DNA from: Vespula vulgaris | Taxonomy: Eukaryota; Arthropoda; Insecta; Hymenoptera; Vespidae | Direction of reading: 5' to 3' | Length of the DNA: 64,000 nt | Assembly: GCF_905475345.1 (NCBI RefSeq) | Contig: NC_066608.1 | Location: 1,080,001 to 1,144,000 of the forward strand | Shown here: positions 1-12,763 of the stretch, one piece after another | How the letters are laid out: every line of letters begins with the position of its first letter | How positions within the stretch are numbered: the stretch's first letter is position 1 | Translations under genes and position numbers: made by a program | Notes under the pieces: generated by a model | Told to the model about the DNA's origin: nothing | Database searches by the model: none | The model's input: the letters and a program-made list of their open reading frames with translations, nothing else

Positions 1-50
1 GATCGACGACGATGATGATAATGACGATAATGTTTCTTCTTTGATCCTTC

Positions 51-83
51 AAAGTTGGCACTAACGTAGACAGTGCCAACTTT
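51..83. repeat. Perfect 12-bp inverted repeat with 9-nt loop
   Basis: AAAGTTGGCACT (51-62) and its exact reverse complement AGTGCCAACTTT (72-83), separated by nine bases. Confidence 0.95.
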
Positions 84-1918
84 TACACATCTTTTTAACT
101 TGGAGTATGACGTAAGATTGGACGACATTTTTGTAGGACTTTTTTCTTACGATTTAAACGATTGGAGTTGATATTATTAGTTAAGATTAGAGCATTTTTC
201 GATGATTTCATTTGATTTGATTTGATTTAATTTGGAATTCGTTTTTAATCTGTTTTTCTTTTTCTTCTTTTTTTTTCCTTTTTTTTTTGTCCGATAGTAA
301 GTAGTAATATAATTATATTATAAATGAATAATAATTTCATATATATATATATATATGCATCTGCTACAGTAGGATTAATTATAAATCCATGGAAAATGAT
401 CAGATCCGTACAGACGGATTAGAAATCTAGATTGGCACAAGAGAGTAGAATTAGAACGACTTTAAAATATTTCCTCGTCGCTTAAACATGCAAAGGGAGG
501 ATTATGTTAGAAAATTAAAAACGGAAAAAGAAACAAATAAAAAGAAAATGGATGGAGTGAAAAGGAAAAGGACTGAAAAATGAGTTAAAGATTCCGATCG
601 AAAATTTCGAATTAAATGTCAATGATAACGAGACGACATTATCGTCTTGAAATTCTAATCTCTCTGTCTAACGACTTAAAGGATTCACACACACATATAT
701 ACATGTGTGTACATGTATATATTCAACGACAAAAGCTAACTAGAACAATGATAACAACTCAAGAGAATAGATCCTTCATTGTTCCCTCGATCGTCTTTGG
801 GTTGACAAGATTAGGGCTGGATAGGTACACACACATATACGCGCGCGCACTTACGCACACATACGTACGATAGATATTGTACGCCGCAAACGCGAAACTC
901 AATCATATTGATTAGGCAAAGGGTGGACGCGTGTACTATACGCGCACCCGATTAGACGATCAAAACGTGTTTTGAGGTGAACGTCGTCGTCATTATCGTC
1001 CTCGTCATCCCTTCGAATAGACAATCTCATCGATAAAATTAATTTCCAAAGGGGTATTCATGGAATGGCGATTAGATAATTAAGGATAGAGAATAAGGGA
1101 CAATATTCTGCGGTAATTCCACATTCGAAGTATTCAAAAAGTATCTTTAATAAATCGAATAAGCGATCTTTTGAAACATCGATCTCTAAACTTTCTTTTG
1201 ACGTTCGTTTTCTTTTTTCTTTTCCTCTTTTTTACGTTTTCTTTCTCTTTTTCGTTTTGCGAGACCGTTCGCGCTAATCTTTTTGTAACGTTAATAAAAA
1301 CGTTCCGCTAAGCTTAGTAGTTTTACGATATAAAGATACACGTGCATAAAATAAAAAAAGAAAAGGGAAAAGAAAAGAAAAAAGAATGGAATTAAATAGT
1401 TGGCGCAAAAAGTTTGGCGGGGGAAAGCAGTAATTAATTGATTTTTTTAAATAATTTGAAAACTTCTTTCCAACTCTTTATAATACTATATATATATATA
1501 TTAAATCCTTCGAAGCTACGCCTATGCAAGTATTACAACCTCCGTTCCTAAGGGGTTACCCTTTAACTAGGACACGTGTACACACGTGTAAACGTATTTA
1601 TATACATACACACATACGTGTGCCTTGCACGAGTCTCTCTCTCACTCTCTCTCTCTCTGAGCTAAGGACAGTGGGTGGATAGACTAATTAGTGTTTCGCG
1701 ATTTTTTTATTTTTTTTTTCTTTTTTTTTCTTTTTTTTTCTTTTTTTCTTTCTGGTGTTCAAGATACAGCGTATACCGATAATGAGCTCCAACAGACTTC
1801 GAGATAGGAGAGCGAAGCTATCAAGAAGTGGAATTGCGATAACGTTCCGAAATTAACTGCCATGTAAACGTTTGCCTCGTCTCTACTAATGTACTCTCTC
1901 GTAACTCTTCTCTTTCTA

Positions 1919-1926
1919 TGACGTCA
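1919..1926. promoter_or_regulatory. CRE palindrome TGACGTCA
   Basis: Exact CREB/ATF full site. Two more occur at 2969-2976 and 8415-8422. No gene start is seen nearby, so function is uncertain. Confidence 0.3.
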
Positions 1927-2385
1927 ATCTCGACATGTAAAAAAAAAAGAAAGAAAAAACCGTGTTTGCTTGAAAATAGAATGCTGACAATTGGACCACT
2001 CAAATGTCTCCGATAGATAAAGAAAAATTGAGAGAGAGAGAGAGAGAGAAAGATAAAAAATATCTTTGCTTCGTTTCCTTTTTCAATGATAAAATCCGAT
2101 AAGTACGAAAACGCTTGTCAAAAGTTCTTAAGTTATTTCTAACAATCTATATTTTCTCAATTTGTAAATGACAATAGTTAGTTGGAATTCTTTCGCAGAT
2201 AGAAAAAAAGAAACTAGAAGAGTAGCACGTAATAAAATTGTTAGCTCGATTAGAAATCTAAACGATTTCGAGAAAGATTTTTTCGATTTTTTTAATATCG
2301 ACTTTGGAACTTCGGACTCGATCTAGAAACTTTTTGAGTCCCCTACAATCCCCTCTTCTTTCCTTATGATTTTTTAATCATTTTC

Positions 2386-2429
2386 ATCTTCGTCTTCGTC
2401 TTCGTCTTCGTCTTCATCTTCGTCTTCTT
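2386..2429. repeat. (TCTTCG)n microsatellite
   Basis: About seven near-perfect hexamer units. Confidence 0.93.
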
Positions 2430-2843
2430 TAATCTTTTCTTTCATATAAAAAAGATACGATAAAGACAAGGTCGTTAGAAAGAAAAAAAAAAAGAAAAAA
2501 AACAACGTTTTATTTAATCTCGTGGAAAACGTGTTTGTCTAATGCCTATACACGCGGATTAGATTATTTTAAAGAAGTGCCAAAGCTATTTTCAATTTTC
2601 TATCTTGAAGTCAATAGCGTTGATTTATCGGTAATAGCTTTTACGATTCGTTCTTATACGTGAGCGTGCATGTGCGTGTACGCGTGTTAGTGCGTACGTG
2701 TATACACGCATGGCTCGTTTCTTTCTAATTCGTAATAGAATAGATTAGAATGTGCGAAGGTTGGTTGGATATACATATCGAAATTATCCAAGTACTTTGA
2801 TCGAAAGAAAATAAATTCTATAATCTAGATAGAAACTAACATA

Positions 2844-2884
2844 TATCTATTTATCTATCTATCTATCTATCTGTCTATCTATCC
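2844..2884. repeat. (TCTA)n microsatellite
   Basis: About ten tetramer units with one TCTG and one TCCA variant. Confidence 0.93.
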
Positions 2885-3147
2885 ATCGCAAAAAAAAAGA
2901 AAAGAAGAAATGAGATACGAAGGAAAAATATTTTTAACTTTGGATATATGGAAGTTATCAAAAAAGTATGACGTCATTCTGATCGAAAGAAAACAAATTT
3001 TTCTATAAATATAAACGAACATTTATCTCGAAGATAGGATAATAGATAAACGTTTGTAAGATAATGTGCAAATTATCAATAAGTATCTATTTTATCGAGG
3101 GAAAACAGATTTTATTGTAAATATTGATGAATACGTATATATTCGTA

Positions 3148-3177
3148 TTCTCTTGTATCCTGCAAGATACAAGAGAA
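3148..3177. repeat. 12-bp inverted repeat with 6-nt loop
   Basis: TTCTCTTGTATC at 3148-3159 and its exact reverse complement at 3166-3177, separated by CTGCAA. Confidence 0.85.
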
Positions 3178-3194
3178 ATATTCTCAATATTATA

Positions 3195-3231
3195 AATATA
3201 TATATATATATTTGTGTGTGTGTGTGTGTGT
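3195..3231. repeat. (TA)n-(TG)n compound microsatellite
   Basis: An alternating TA tract passes directly into a TG tract. Confidence 0.93.
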
Positions 3232-3910
3232 AGTGGGTGTTTGTATGTACGCGTGGAAAATGTTATACGTGGAAATGATCAAATACAGTATTTTACCCAA
3301 AGAAAACAAATTCTATTGTAAATATAAACGAGTTACGTAATTGCATAAACCAAGAGAAATATTTTAAGAGAAATATTATCAAAACGTTATATGAAAATTA
3401 TCTAATACCTAGTACTTGCTTTACTCTTCCAAACAAAAAAAATATATATATATAAACCAAGACAAATTCTATTGCAAATAAATACGTATAAATCCAAAAA
3501 CAAAGAAAAAAGAAAAAGAAAAACCATATCGCAAAAGGAAATACATTATCTATGTAAAAATAGAAAGGAAAAAGAAAAATGTTGCGGAAAATGGAATATG
3601 TTTTGTGTGAAAATTAAAAAGGAGAAAAGAACGAAAGGAGAAGAAAGAAAAATACAGTACCTTATCCGAAGAGAGAAGACCAAATACTGATAATGGATAT
3701 AGACGAATAAGTAAGTGTAAATAAAATATAGAACGTTGTCGTATATGTACACAAATACATACACAAAGTATACATAGACAAAGTTAACGAAGAAACAAAC
3801 TCGACTAGTTCGTAACTCGATGATGATGCTGTTCGAGAACGATGTCGTCCTCGAGATACATAAATCGAACACATACACACAGGAAATAGAGAGACTACAA
3901 GATCGACACA

Positions 3911-3913
<3 letters not shown>

Positions 3914-3952
<39 letters not shown>

Positions 3953-3963
3953 TACACACACAG
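3914..3963. repeat. (AT)n-(CA)n compound microsatellite
   Basis: About 31 bp of AT followed by ACAC/ATAC units. Confidence 0.92.
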
Positions 3964-4364
3964 AGAAAAGATATGAAAAGAGAAGGATGAAGTATGTTTG
4001 TGTCCAAGCGTTTGTGTCGATTCTACTCGAAACTCTATCGATCTCTACTACTCGTTTTACGAGAGCTTATCGTTAGAGAAAAGCACTCGTCGCGTACGCC
4101 GTCGTCGTCGACTCTGCAAATAACTAACGGCGAATTTCCCGTTAGATGCGAGCCACGATACTACTCGACCTTAAACGGATCTTAATCGTTTAACTATGGA
4201 AATAAAAAAGAAAAAAGAAAATAACAAGACGCGTACGATCATAGGATCCTCGTTTTATATATTCGATATTATCGTAGTATCGATCATTTGATATTTTAGT
4301 TTGTTGACAATTGGACTGACAGACGAATAGACGGACAAATGGAAAGATAGAGAAAGACAAGGAC

Positions 4365-4395
<31 letters not shown>

Positions 4396-4485
4396 TTAAA
4401 GAGATAGATAGATAAAGATAGAAAGTGAGAGGAAGATAGATAAAGAGAGACACTGTTTCACTCCACTTCTCACATATTGTTATTA

Positions 4486-4703
4486 TTATATTATATTTTA
4501 TTATATTATTTTATATTATATTATGTTATATCATATTATATCATATCATATCATATTATATTATATTATATTATATTATATTATATTATATTATATTATA
4601 TTATATTATATTATATTATATTATATTATATTATATCATATCATATTATATTATATCGTATTATATCATATTATATTATATAATATTATATTATATTGTA
4701 TTA
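4486..4703. repeat. (ATATT)n pentanucleotide array, about 215 bp
   Basis: Over 40 units of TTATA/ATATT with scattered TTATC variants at both flanks and a purer centre at 4555-4635. Period 5 makes it open in several frames, but it is not coding. Confidence 0.95.
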
Positions 4704-5218
4704 GAGAAAGAGAGTGAGACAGAGTCAGGCAAACAGTGAGACAGAAAAAGATTGATAGATACAGAAAGTGAGGCATACAAACAGACAGATATAGGAGAGT
4801 TTAAAAGGAAAGAGAGAGGGAGAGATAAAAAGAGATAGATAGATGGATAGATAGATAGAAAGAGAGAGAGAGAGAGAAATTTTCTAAGACTTAGTCATAC
4901 AATATGAGATTCCTGTTCGTACGTCATTCCTTCACGTGTCGGACGTTACTCAAATAGCTTCTTAAGTAATTTCAATTTACACAATCTCGTATTCCCTTAT
5001 CGTATTACAAATACGATTTACTTTCGTAAAGATCGAAAAACGCACTAATTCTTCGGCACACAACTTCTCTTAATAAAAAAAAAATAGGATAGCTATTATG
5101 TACGTACATAGGATGTGCAAATGATATCGCGCAATGTCTTTTCAAGAATGTCGTCGAGATGACGAGGATGACTTGATAGAAATAGTAGAAATTTCTATAC
5201 GATCGATCTGACGTATTT

Positions 5219-5219
<1 letters not shown>

Positions 5220-5253
<34 letters not shown>
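5220..5253. repeat. (GA)n microsatellite
   Basis: Pure GA for about 34 bp. Confidence 0.95.
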
Positions 5254-5256
<3 letters not shown>

Positions 5257-6807
5257 CATAAACGTCGTCCTTCGCGTCATCGTGCGTCTCTATTTGGTCC
5301 CGTCATCGACGTTAAAATATCAGTGTGTCGCATAAACGTGTTTCTCTTTCACTCTTGTATGGAATACGCATAACTTTTTTCGAATTGTTTCAGGGTGTGG
5401 TAATTCTATTTTTATCGATTAGCATCTTAACTATTATGTATAGGTACGTACACGTACATGCCGTGGTTTCTTAATTATTTGTTAACTGTAATAGTTTGGT
5501 CATGCTTGTAACAAATGTTACGTAATATGAAAGTTTAGTGTTACTTATAATATATATTATTAGAGAAAGAAACGGAGAATTAGTATATATATATATATAT
5601 ATATATATATGGTTATAGATAATAGTTAATGCTACTTATAATACTTAGTACTACTTCTCGTACTAAGCACTACAATACTTAATACTATCACGATCGACCT
5701 AATTACCTTAATTAGTATAATTCTCTAAAAAAGAATAGAATAAGTTTTGATCGCGTCATTCATTTTGTCTATCCTTAAACTATAATTATACTTGGCTTTT
5801 TGGTCTAGTTAATAATATTAATGTAATGTTATAATATTTATATTATAATATTATAGTGATACGTGTTATTCTTTGATGTTATTATCGAAGAAAATTATAT
5901 TAGCACGAGTGAAAATTTCGAATATTTTTCTTGAGGGAACATCGAACGTTTCGTTTTATTGAAAATTTTCGTAGGTGTTGATTGAAAGAAATAGGAAGGG
6001 AGAAAACGGTGCGAGACAAAACAAAACAAAAAAAAGCATGAAAAAAAAGAACAACAACAACGAGGATGAACGAACAATAGAACGATTAATTAATTATTCG
6101 AAGGTCTATACCAAGAATGAGTTTGTCCGTCTGGAAAAGTAGGTGATCGATCTTGCGTTAAATAAACTTCGACCCGCTAAAAGTGCTTCTACATACACAT
6201 ATCAGCTGACATACTAGAGATTATGTAATAAAAGCTTTCTCGACCATAGAACACGTTGATATGTTGATTTGCCGATGTATATCGATTTACAAAGAGTTAA
6301 CAAATGTTTTCTTTTTTCTTTTCTCTTTTATTTTTTCTTTTCTTCTAATTTTTAATTCCTTTTGTTTCATAAACGTCCGTAGGACTTTCCAAAAAAAAGA
6401 AAAAAGAAAAGAAGAAGAGAAAAAAGAAACAATCCCCATAGAAAAAAATAAAATCGATCTAATAGGTTTCAAAAAATGATTTTGAAAAAAGAAAATAAAG
6501 AACAAAAGAATCGATCAAATATCGATATACTAAATCTCTCAATAGATCGTCACGTTTATTATTTTGATCGATTGATTTCGATGATTGTATCTAACGTTAA
6601 TTAATGTTAAAGTAAAACGATAACACACACATGTTTATATATCTACACACGTACAGAGACAATCGATAACAATCAACTCACGAGAATTTTCGTTTGTTCG
6701 CGCTCAAATTAATATGAGATAATAATTTATTTGAATAGTTAACAATTCTCTTATCATTGAGAGACATCGAAGAATTATGTAACATTATCGTCAATAGTCG
6801 TAAAATT

Positions 6808-6810
<3 letters not shown>

Positions 6811-6839
<29 letters not shown>
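6811..6839. repeat. (CT)n microsatellite
   Basis: Pure CT for about 29 bp. Confidence 0.93.
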
Positions 6840-6842
<3 letters not shown>

Positions 6843-8414
6843 CTCTGTCTTTGTCTCGTGATATATTTTTCACGAAAATAAAGTTCGTCAAAACCATAAA
6901 TATTTAGAGCATTAATTGATGCACGGTGATAGATAAAAAAAATATATATATCGTAAGATGACATAAGACAAGAAAATTTATCAAATATGTAATTGAACAA
7001 ATTGTACCGTAAATCAAGTACATAAATAACAATAATGATGATAATAATAATAAAAATTCTCAAGTACTATCGTGAGTATTAGTCATTGAAGACAATGAAA
7101 AATAATTTCCAATTAGATCGATAAGAAGAAATCTGTTCTTTTTTATTATTTTTTTTTCCTAAGTACAATTAACAAATTTTAGATAGATCGTTCACAGAGA
7201 TTAAGAAATTATTTTCTTGGGAATGTACTAATATACTAATGTTTTAACGTAAATATATAAAATACAAAGTTTATGGTCTTAATTTACTATGTCTATGTAC
7301 ATGTGTATATATATATATATATATATATATCGGCGTATCGATTAATTTTACAGGATAAATAGTGCGTGATCGCGAAGTATTGAGGTAGTTATTAATAAAC
7401 AAGATCGCGGTGGATTTAACATATTAACGCTGCTTGATTTAGCACTATAGTCGTTGGATCTATACGATCGTACATAGATAGTATATAAGTATGTACGTTG
7501 ATAAGATTTAGGATGAAGTATGAAGAGATAAAAGTTTATAAAGCTTTCGTTCAGTAAGAGATTAAGTAAATAAACAAATAGTTATGCAATCGACCGCATA
7601 TACGTTCTCGTAAATCGTTGATTTAGTCTGCACGGGATATTTCGAAGATGTTGAAACGTATCGTATAATATAAACAAATATTTTCGTCCGACTTTCTTTT
7701 TTTTTCTTTTTTCTTTTTTCATAAGTATCTTGAATTAATAAGTATCTTGAATTTTTCATGACATTATTAATTATTTGTTTCTATTTAGATGACGATGATA
7801 TTATACTGATGTGTTATATAAATTATGTATGCATATGTATATTTAAATACATTTAAATATCTGAAATATATGCATATACATATACATATATGTATGTGTG
7901 TATCAACAAATTATTTAAAACGTATAATAAAACGTTATATTAAACGTTATAATATCATACCATTTTATATATCAATTCAAAACCAAGAGTATAGCATTTG
8001 AATAATAATTTCTTGAAAAGGGAGAAAAAGAAAAAATCGACAATACTTTTAAAAGATTCTACTTTTCAAAGTGCATACTTTTTTTACGGTAGACCAGAAT
8101 AAAGAGAGAGAAAGAGAAAGAAAGAGTAAATGTTCGCCCAGAGCGTATCAATATTTGCAATACGTAAATATACACATTGAACGGAAATGGAGCAACGTTT
8201 TAGAGATTCGATCTAGTTCTCACGGTTTTCAACTATCGTATTATCGAATGTACATATATATATATCGAATGTATATATATATATATAAGAAATATATAAA
8301 ATATAGTATATATATATATTTTTTATATAATATAGTATGTAAAAAAGAAAAAAAATGTTAACGAGACGATACGATTATGTTAACTTAGAAGCGCTTGCGC
8401 GGAGTATACATGTA

Positions 8415-8422
8415 TGACGTCA
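8415..8422. promoter_or_regulatory. CRE palindrome in a GC-richer patch
   Basis: TGACGTCA sits 20-30 bp from GCGCTTGCGCGG (8391-8402), in a short GC-richer patch of otherwise AT-rich DNA. It could mark a promoter or enhancer. Confidence 0.3.
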
Positions 8423-8484
8423 TCGGGTGGAGCATCTCGTGTACGCCTATTTTTATCTATAGAGACTATACCTGTATTGCGAGA

Positions 8485-8486
<2 letters not shown>

Positions 8487-8574
<88 letters not shown>

Positions 8575-8580
8575 AGAGAG
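8487..8580. repeat. (GA)n microsatellite, about 90 bp
   Basis: A long, almost pure GA tract, ending in GAAA variants. Confidence 0.95.
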
Positions 8581-9449
8581 CCTAATCGCGGTCAAGATTG
8601 GATTCTCCTGCCTATTGACAAATCATCTGTCTAGAGACGATAGTGGTGATTATGTTCACCTACATAGTCTCATATTCTTTCTACGTGAATTTAATGAAGA
8701 CGAAAATTGAAGTAAAAGGAACGAAGAAAAGAAAGAAAATAACACGGTGATAAATAAATTGTGGGGTAGTATTGTTAATAAAATTACGGAAGAATTACAA
8801 TTGTCTTAAATAACAAATTAATTGAATTATTTCGTTTATTAGATGTTCTCTCTCTCTCTCTCTCTCTCTCTGTCTGTATCTGTCTCTGTCTCTCTTTCTT
8901 TGTAATGCCACGTAACATTAGAAGCAACGTAAGAGATTTATTTGCATGTTTGCATATTAGTATTTTCTCTTTCATTTTTTATTTTACGAGTAATATTAAA
9001 TATATAATCGTATTAAAGTGATATAAAGCAATACAACTAATGCTATATACCACATTTTTGCTTTACATAATACTATCATTTATTTATTTTTTCATCCATT
9101 CTGTATCACTTTTTCTATAGTTTTAATAAATAACAATAATGATCAGTTAATCGGGTCACAATCGCGTAATTTTCAAAGGACTCGATTGAAAAGGAAAAAA
9201 AAAGAAAGAAAGGAAAAAAAAATAGGTCTTAATATTTGATCTATTATATTGTATCACATTGATTCTCTTTTATTGTTACAACAGAACGATTCAGAACTTT
9301 ATTTCACTTTTCTACTTGACGAATAGTTGAGGAACGCGTTTGTTCTCTCCTGTTTCATAGTTCTTATCGATGCATCGATCGACCTTCGCATTTCTCTACG
9401 TACAACCCCTTGTTTCACGTCACACGATAGGACAAAGAGATCAGTCCAT

Positions 9450-9497
9450 CGAGAGAGAGAAAGAGAAAGAGAAAGAGAGACAAAGGGAGAAAGAGAA

Positions 9498-9545
<48 letters not shown>

Positions 9546-9560
9546 AGAGAGAAAGAGAAA
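9450..9560. repeat. (GA)n microsatellite with GAAA/GACA variants
   Basis: Impure flanks surround a pure GA core at about 9502-9540. Confidence 0.93.
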
Positions 9561-11949
9561 ATATTTCAATGTACGTACGCACAAACCATACTATCGATAT
9601 AACACGCGATTCTTCACATAGAACAGGCCAACCAACACAAATGCATGTACGTACGCACACGTACATACATTCTCCTTCAAACGATTCGAGAATGCACCTT
9701 AGCGTGATAAACCCGTCGAATACGAAATTCGTAGTTTAAAAAGGGGTATTATTTATAGAAAAAAGAAAAAGGTAGAGTGAAAGAAAAAAATTACACTGCT
9801 CCCTCGCCGTGTTGATTTACTCGCTACTTTATATACGGTGGTCGTTTTTTTCTTTCTTCTTTTTCTTCTTCTCCTTCTTTCTTCTTCTTTTCCTTTCTTT
9901 TCTTTTTTTCTTCTTTTAATAATAGGTACACGGTAAATTATCCTCACCGTTTTTACATACATCTTTTTTCTTCCTTTATTTTCTTTTCCTCTTTTCTTTT
10001 GAAACCGTCTCCTCCTTTTTACGCGTTCTCTACGTGAATAATTTTACGCGATCGAGAAATAATTTAGGATATTTAGATATTCCTTTAGATATTCCAAATT
10101 TATTGATTATCTACTAATTATTCTAATATTTTTACTTTAATGAGAATTATTGTAACGCGATTATTACTTATTATTACTTATTACTTTATTATCGTTATCT
10201 TGATGCTTAAGATGTGATCGATTTCTTTACGAGTAGTTGCTTTGAATTTTGAAAAAAGAAAACAAAAAGAAAAAGAAGGTTTGATTGCTACCGAAGATCG
10301 GTGCCGATTATAAATAACATTCGAACAAATAACACGAAGTTAATTTACGAATAAAAAATTTATTTATTTTGCTTTCTGTAGAATTTTATATATCTTTATT
10401 TTTCTTTTTTTTTTTTATTGTTTTGTTATGAATCTATTTTTGCGGAATAAATATTTTTTTATAACTTTGTGATACTATCTTTTTTCTGTAGTATTTTTTT
10501 CTCTTTCTTTTTTTTTCTTTTCTTTTTTTTTTTTTTTAACAAGGGTTGAAGAGAATAAACATCTCATTTACGAGATTTTTATCCGACGTGAGAAAAAAAA
10601 GGATAAAAAAAAGAAGGAAGATAAAAATGAAATAATCGATGTAAACGTATATGACACGATATTCCTCGTCATGATTTTTAAATATAGCAATTAGAAATTA
10701 TTCTCGCCACACGTGGACCAATCTGATCTTTTCTAATTGATAACAAGTGTAATTTACGATAAAATGATTTTTACAATGATGACTACGATTACGTTGCAAT
10801 TTTTTAATCGTTAATGTCGAAAAGAAATTTTTCTTTTCTTTTTTAACAATAAAAGATGAAATATGAAGTATATTGTTGTTAAAGTCGAACGACTCGAAGA
10901 GCTACATTCGTTTTTAAAGAGAAATTATAGTATCTGATTAGCCAATGTGTTTCAAGACATATATATAAATAATTGAAAAGGAATTATGTATGTACGTATA
11001 TATGTACGTATATAATACAAGTTACGTATAAATATTGAATTAACCAATAAGTATAACGCGTCGGAAATTTTTCTCTACTTTATATATTCAATTAAATAAA
11101 AATCTTTTTGTTTTTAGTATTTCATATATCTTTAAAATCAATAAACGAAATATAGTATAATATGTTTTTTTGGTTTGTAAAAAATAAAGAGATAAGAGGA
11201 ATACTATAGCGCAATAGTAAACTTGTACTCTTAGTATAGTATAATAACGTTATCGTAGTAAACTAGTAAACTAGAGTATATTAGTGAAGTATAATAAACT
11301 CGTACTAATGAACTGCTGAACTATAAACTAGTAAACTAGTATACTATTATATTGTACTAGTCAAAATAATGCTGTTTATATTTAGACTAGACGTTACTTA
11401 TTAATAAATCTTATTATATTGTCCTTGCATTTATACACAAACACACACATACGCACATATATATTATAATTAAAGCGAAGAAAAAAAAAAAACTTTTTCT
11501 TTGCCAATAAAAATATCAAATATGAAACATAATTAACTTCAACTGAATTCTCTTCGTCTAAGTGAACATTTTTTCTACATATGTATACCTACAAAAAATT
11601 TATATAATATATATGTATATTACACAAATATATATCAATGTTCGTTGATAAAAGTGAAGTTTCTCGATCGATAGTACACGTCATTCCATTTCTCTTAAGC
11701 TAATAAAAAAAAAAAATAATGATAACAAAAAGAAAGAAAGAGAGAGAAAAAAGTTTATGACGTTACAAAGTAGGTAACATAAGTTTCTAAGTTTGCTTTA
11801 CTAATCTAGCAAAACGGAAGTTCTTCGGCAAGAACATAACTAACAGACTTCGACACGTTAATGACACCTATTCGCACGTATGGTATATATACTATATTTT
11901 CTTCCTCATTTTCACGAGAAACAATTTGATCGACTAAGAAACTTTTTCG

Positions 11950-12625
11950 TCGAGTCATTGAACGGGAAAGACAAGAAGGACAAGTTAAAAAGGGACGAAA
12001 AGGGAATTAGAAGTTACTATACTCTTGAAGAGACATATAACGGGAAACTTTCGCGATTATTATGTGATATAAAATGTTTCGTAGAGAATTTTGTTTTTTT
12101 TTTTTTTTGTATATATTTTTTATATATATTCAATTTTTCTATTTCTTTTTTTTTCTTCTTTTTAATCTTAAATTACGTATTCAGGAGAAAAAAGAAGAAT
12201 TAATATACTTGTACGAGGACAAGCTTTCGCAAAAATTATGATATCAAATGTTTCACGTATGTATTTTTCTTTATTAATTATTTTTTTAATTTTCCTATAT
12301 TTTTTATATATTAATTTTTTTTTTTTTTAATTACGTATTCGTGAGATAAAAAGAGAAATTAATATCCTTACAAGGACAGGCTTTTACGAAAATTACGAGG
12401 TCAAATTACCTACGAATTTTTATTTTTATTCCTTTTTTTTTCTTTTTTCTTTTTTTTTGTCTTTTCTAACCTTTTCGAATGGATTATATATTTGGAAGGA
12501 ACGACAGGAAAGACAAGAATCGGAGAATGAAGAATATTTGCTATATTTACGAGGTAAAAGCTTAAACGAAAATTATGATTTGAAATGTTTCATACAGATT
12601 TTTATATTTTTCTTTTTCGTTTGTT
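11950..12625. repeat. Decayed tandem duplication, four copies
   Basis: Copies end near 12090, 12265, 12420 and 12615 and share GAAGAATTAATAT, ACGAGGACAAGCTT, GAAAATTATGAT and TCAAATGTTTCA words, each followed by a T-rich tract. Spacing is about 174, 156 and 181 bp. The first and last copies also share AACGGGAAAGACAAGAA-like starts. Confidence 0.75.
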
Positions 12626-12639
12626 TTTTCTCTCCTTTT

Positions 12640-12731
12640 TGTATTTTTCTTTTTATTATACCGTATTTGAGCTGGATTATATAAAGTCCAGGGCCGAAGT
12701 ACTTCATGTTGAAGGACGAATAAAATTCTCA

Positions 12732-12763
<32 letters not shown>

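Larger units (their letters stand above)
1..2759. other. Noncoding AT-rich region
   Basis: No supportable gene. It holds T-rich tracts (1680-1755), short AT and GA runs, a 12-bp-stem hairpin at 51-83 and a TCTTCG hexamer array near 2390. Short open frames are interrupted or low-complexity. Confidence 0.7.
2760..3730. repeat. Decayed tandem duplication, about six copies
   Basis: Copies anchored near 2810, 2990, 3103, 3303, 3459 and 3677 share GAAAGAAAACAAATTCTAT followed by TGTAAATATAAACGA, often preceded by words like GAAAATTATCTAATACCTAG. Spacing varies (113-218 bp) because microsatellites have grown inside the copies. Confidence 0.7.
3731..11949. other. Noncoding microsatellite-rich region
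   Basis: About 8.2 kb without a supportable gene. It contains many GA/CT, AT, ATATT and A- or T-rich tracts separated by unique AT-rich DNA. 5440-5870 and 11170-11420 have irregular repeats of ACTTATAAT and TAGTAAACTAG words. No tRNA-like or rRNA-like structure was seen. Confidence 0.7.

Noticed and set aside
4477..4717. Open frames of ILYYIILYY repeats
   Set aside because: Direct translation of the ATATT pentamer array in two frames.
7380..7400. TTGAGGTAGTTATTAA, resembling the let-7 seed
   Set aside because: Only the seed matches; there is no let-7 body and no precursor stem.
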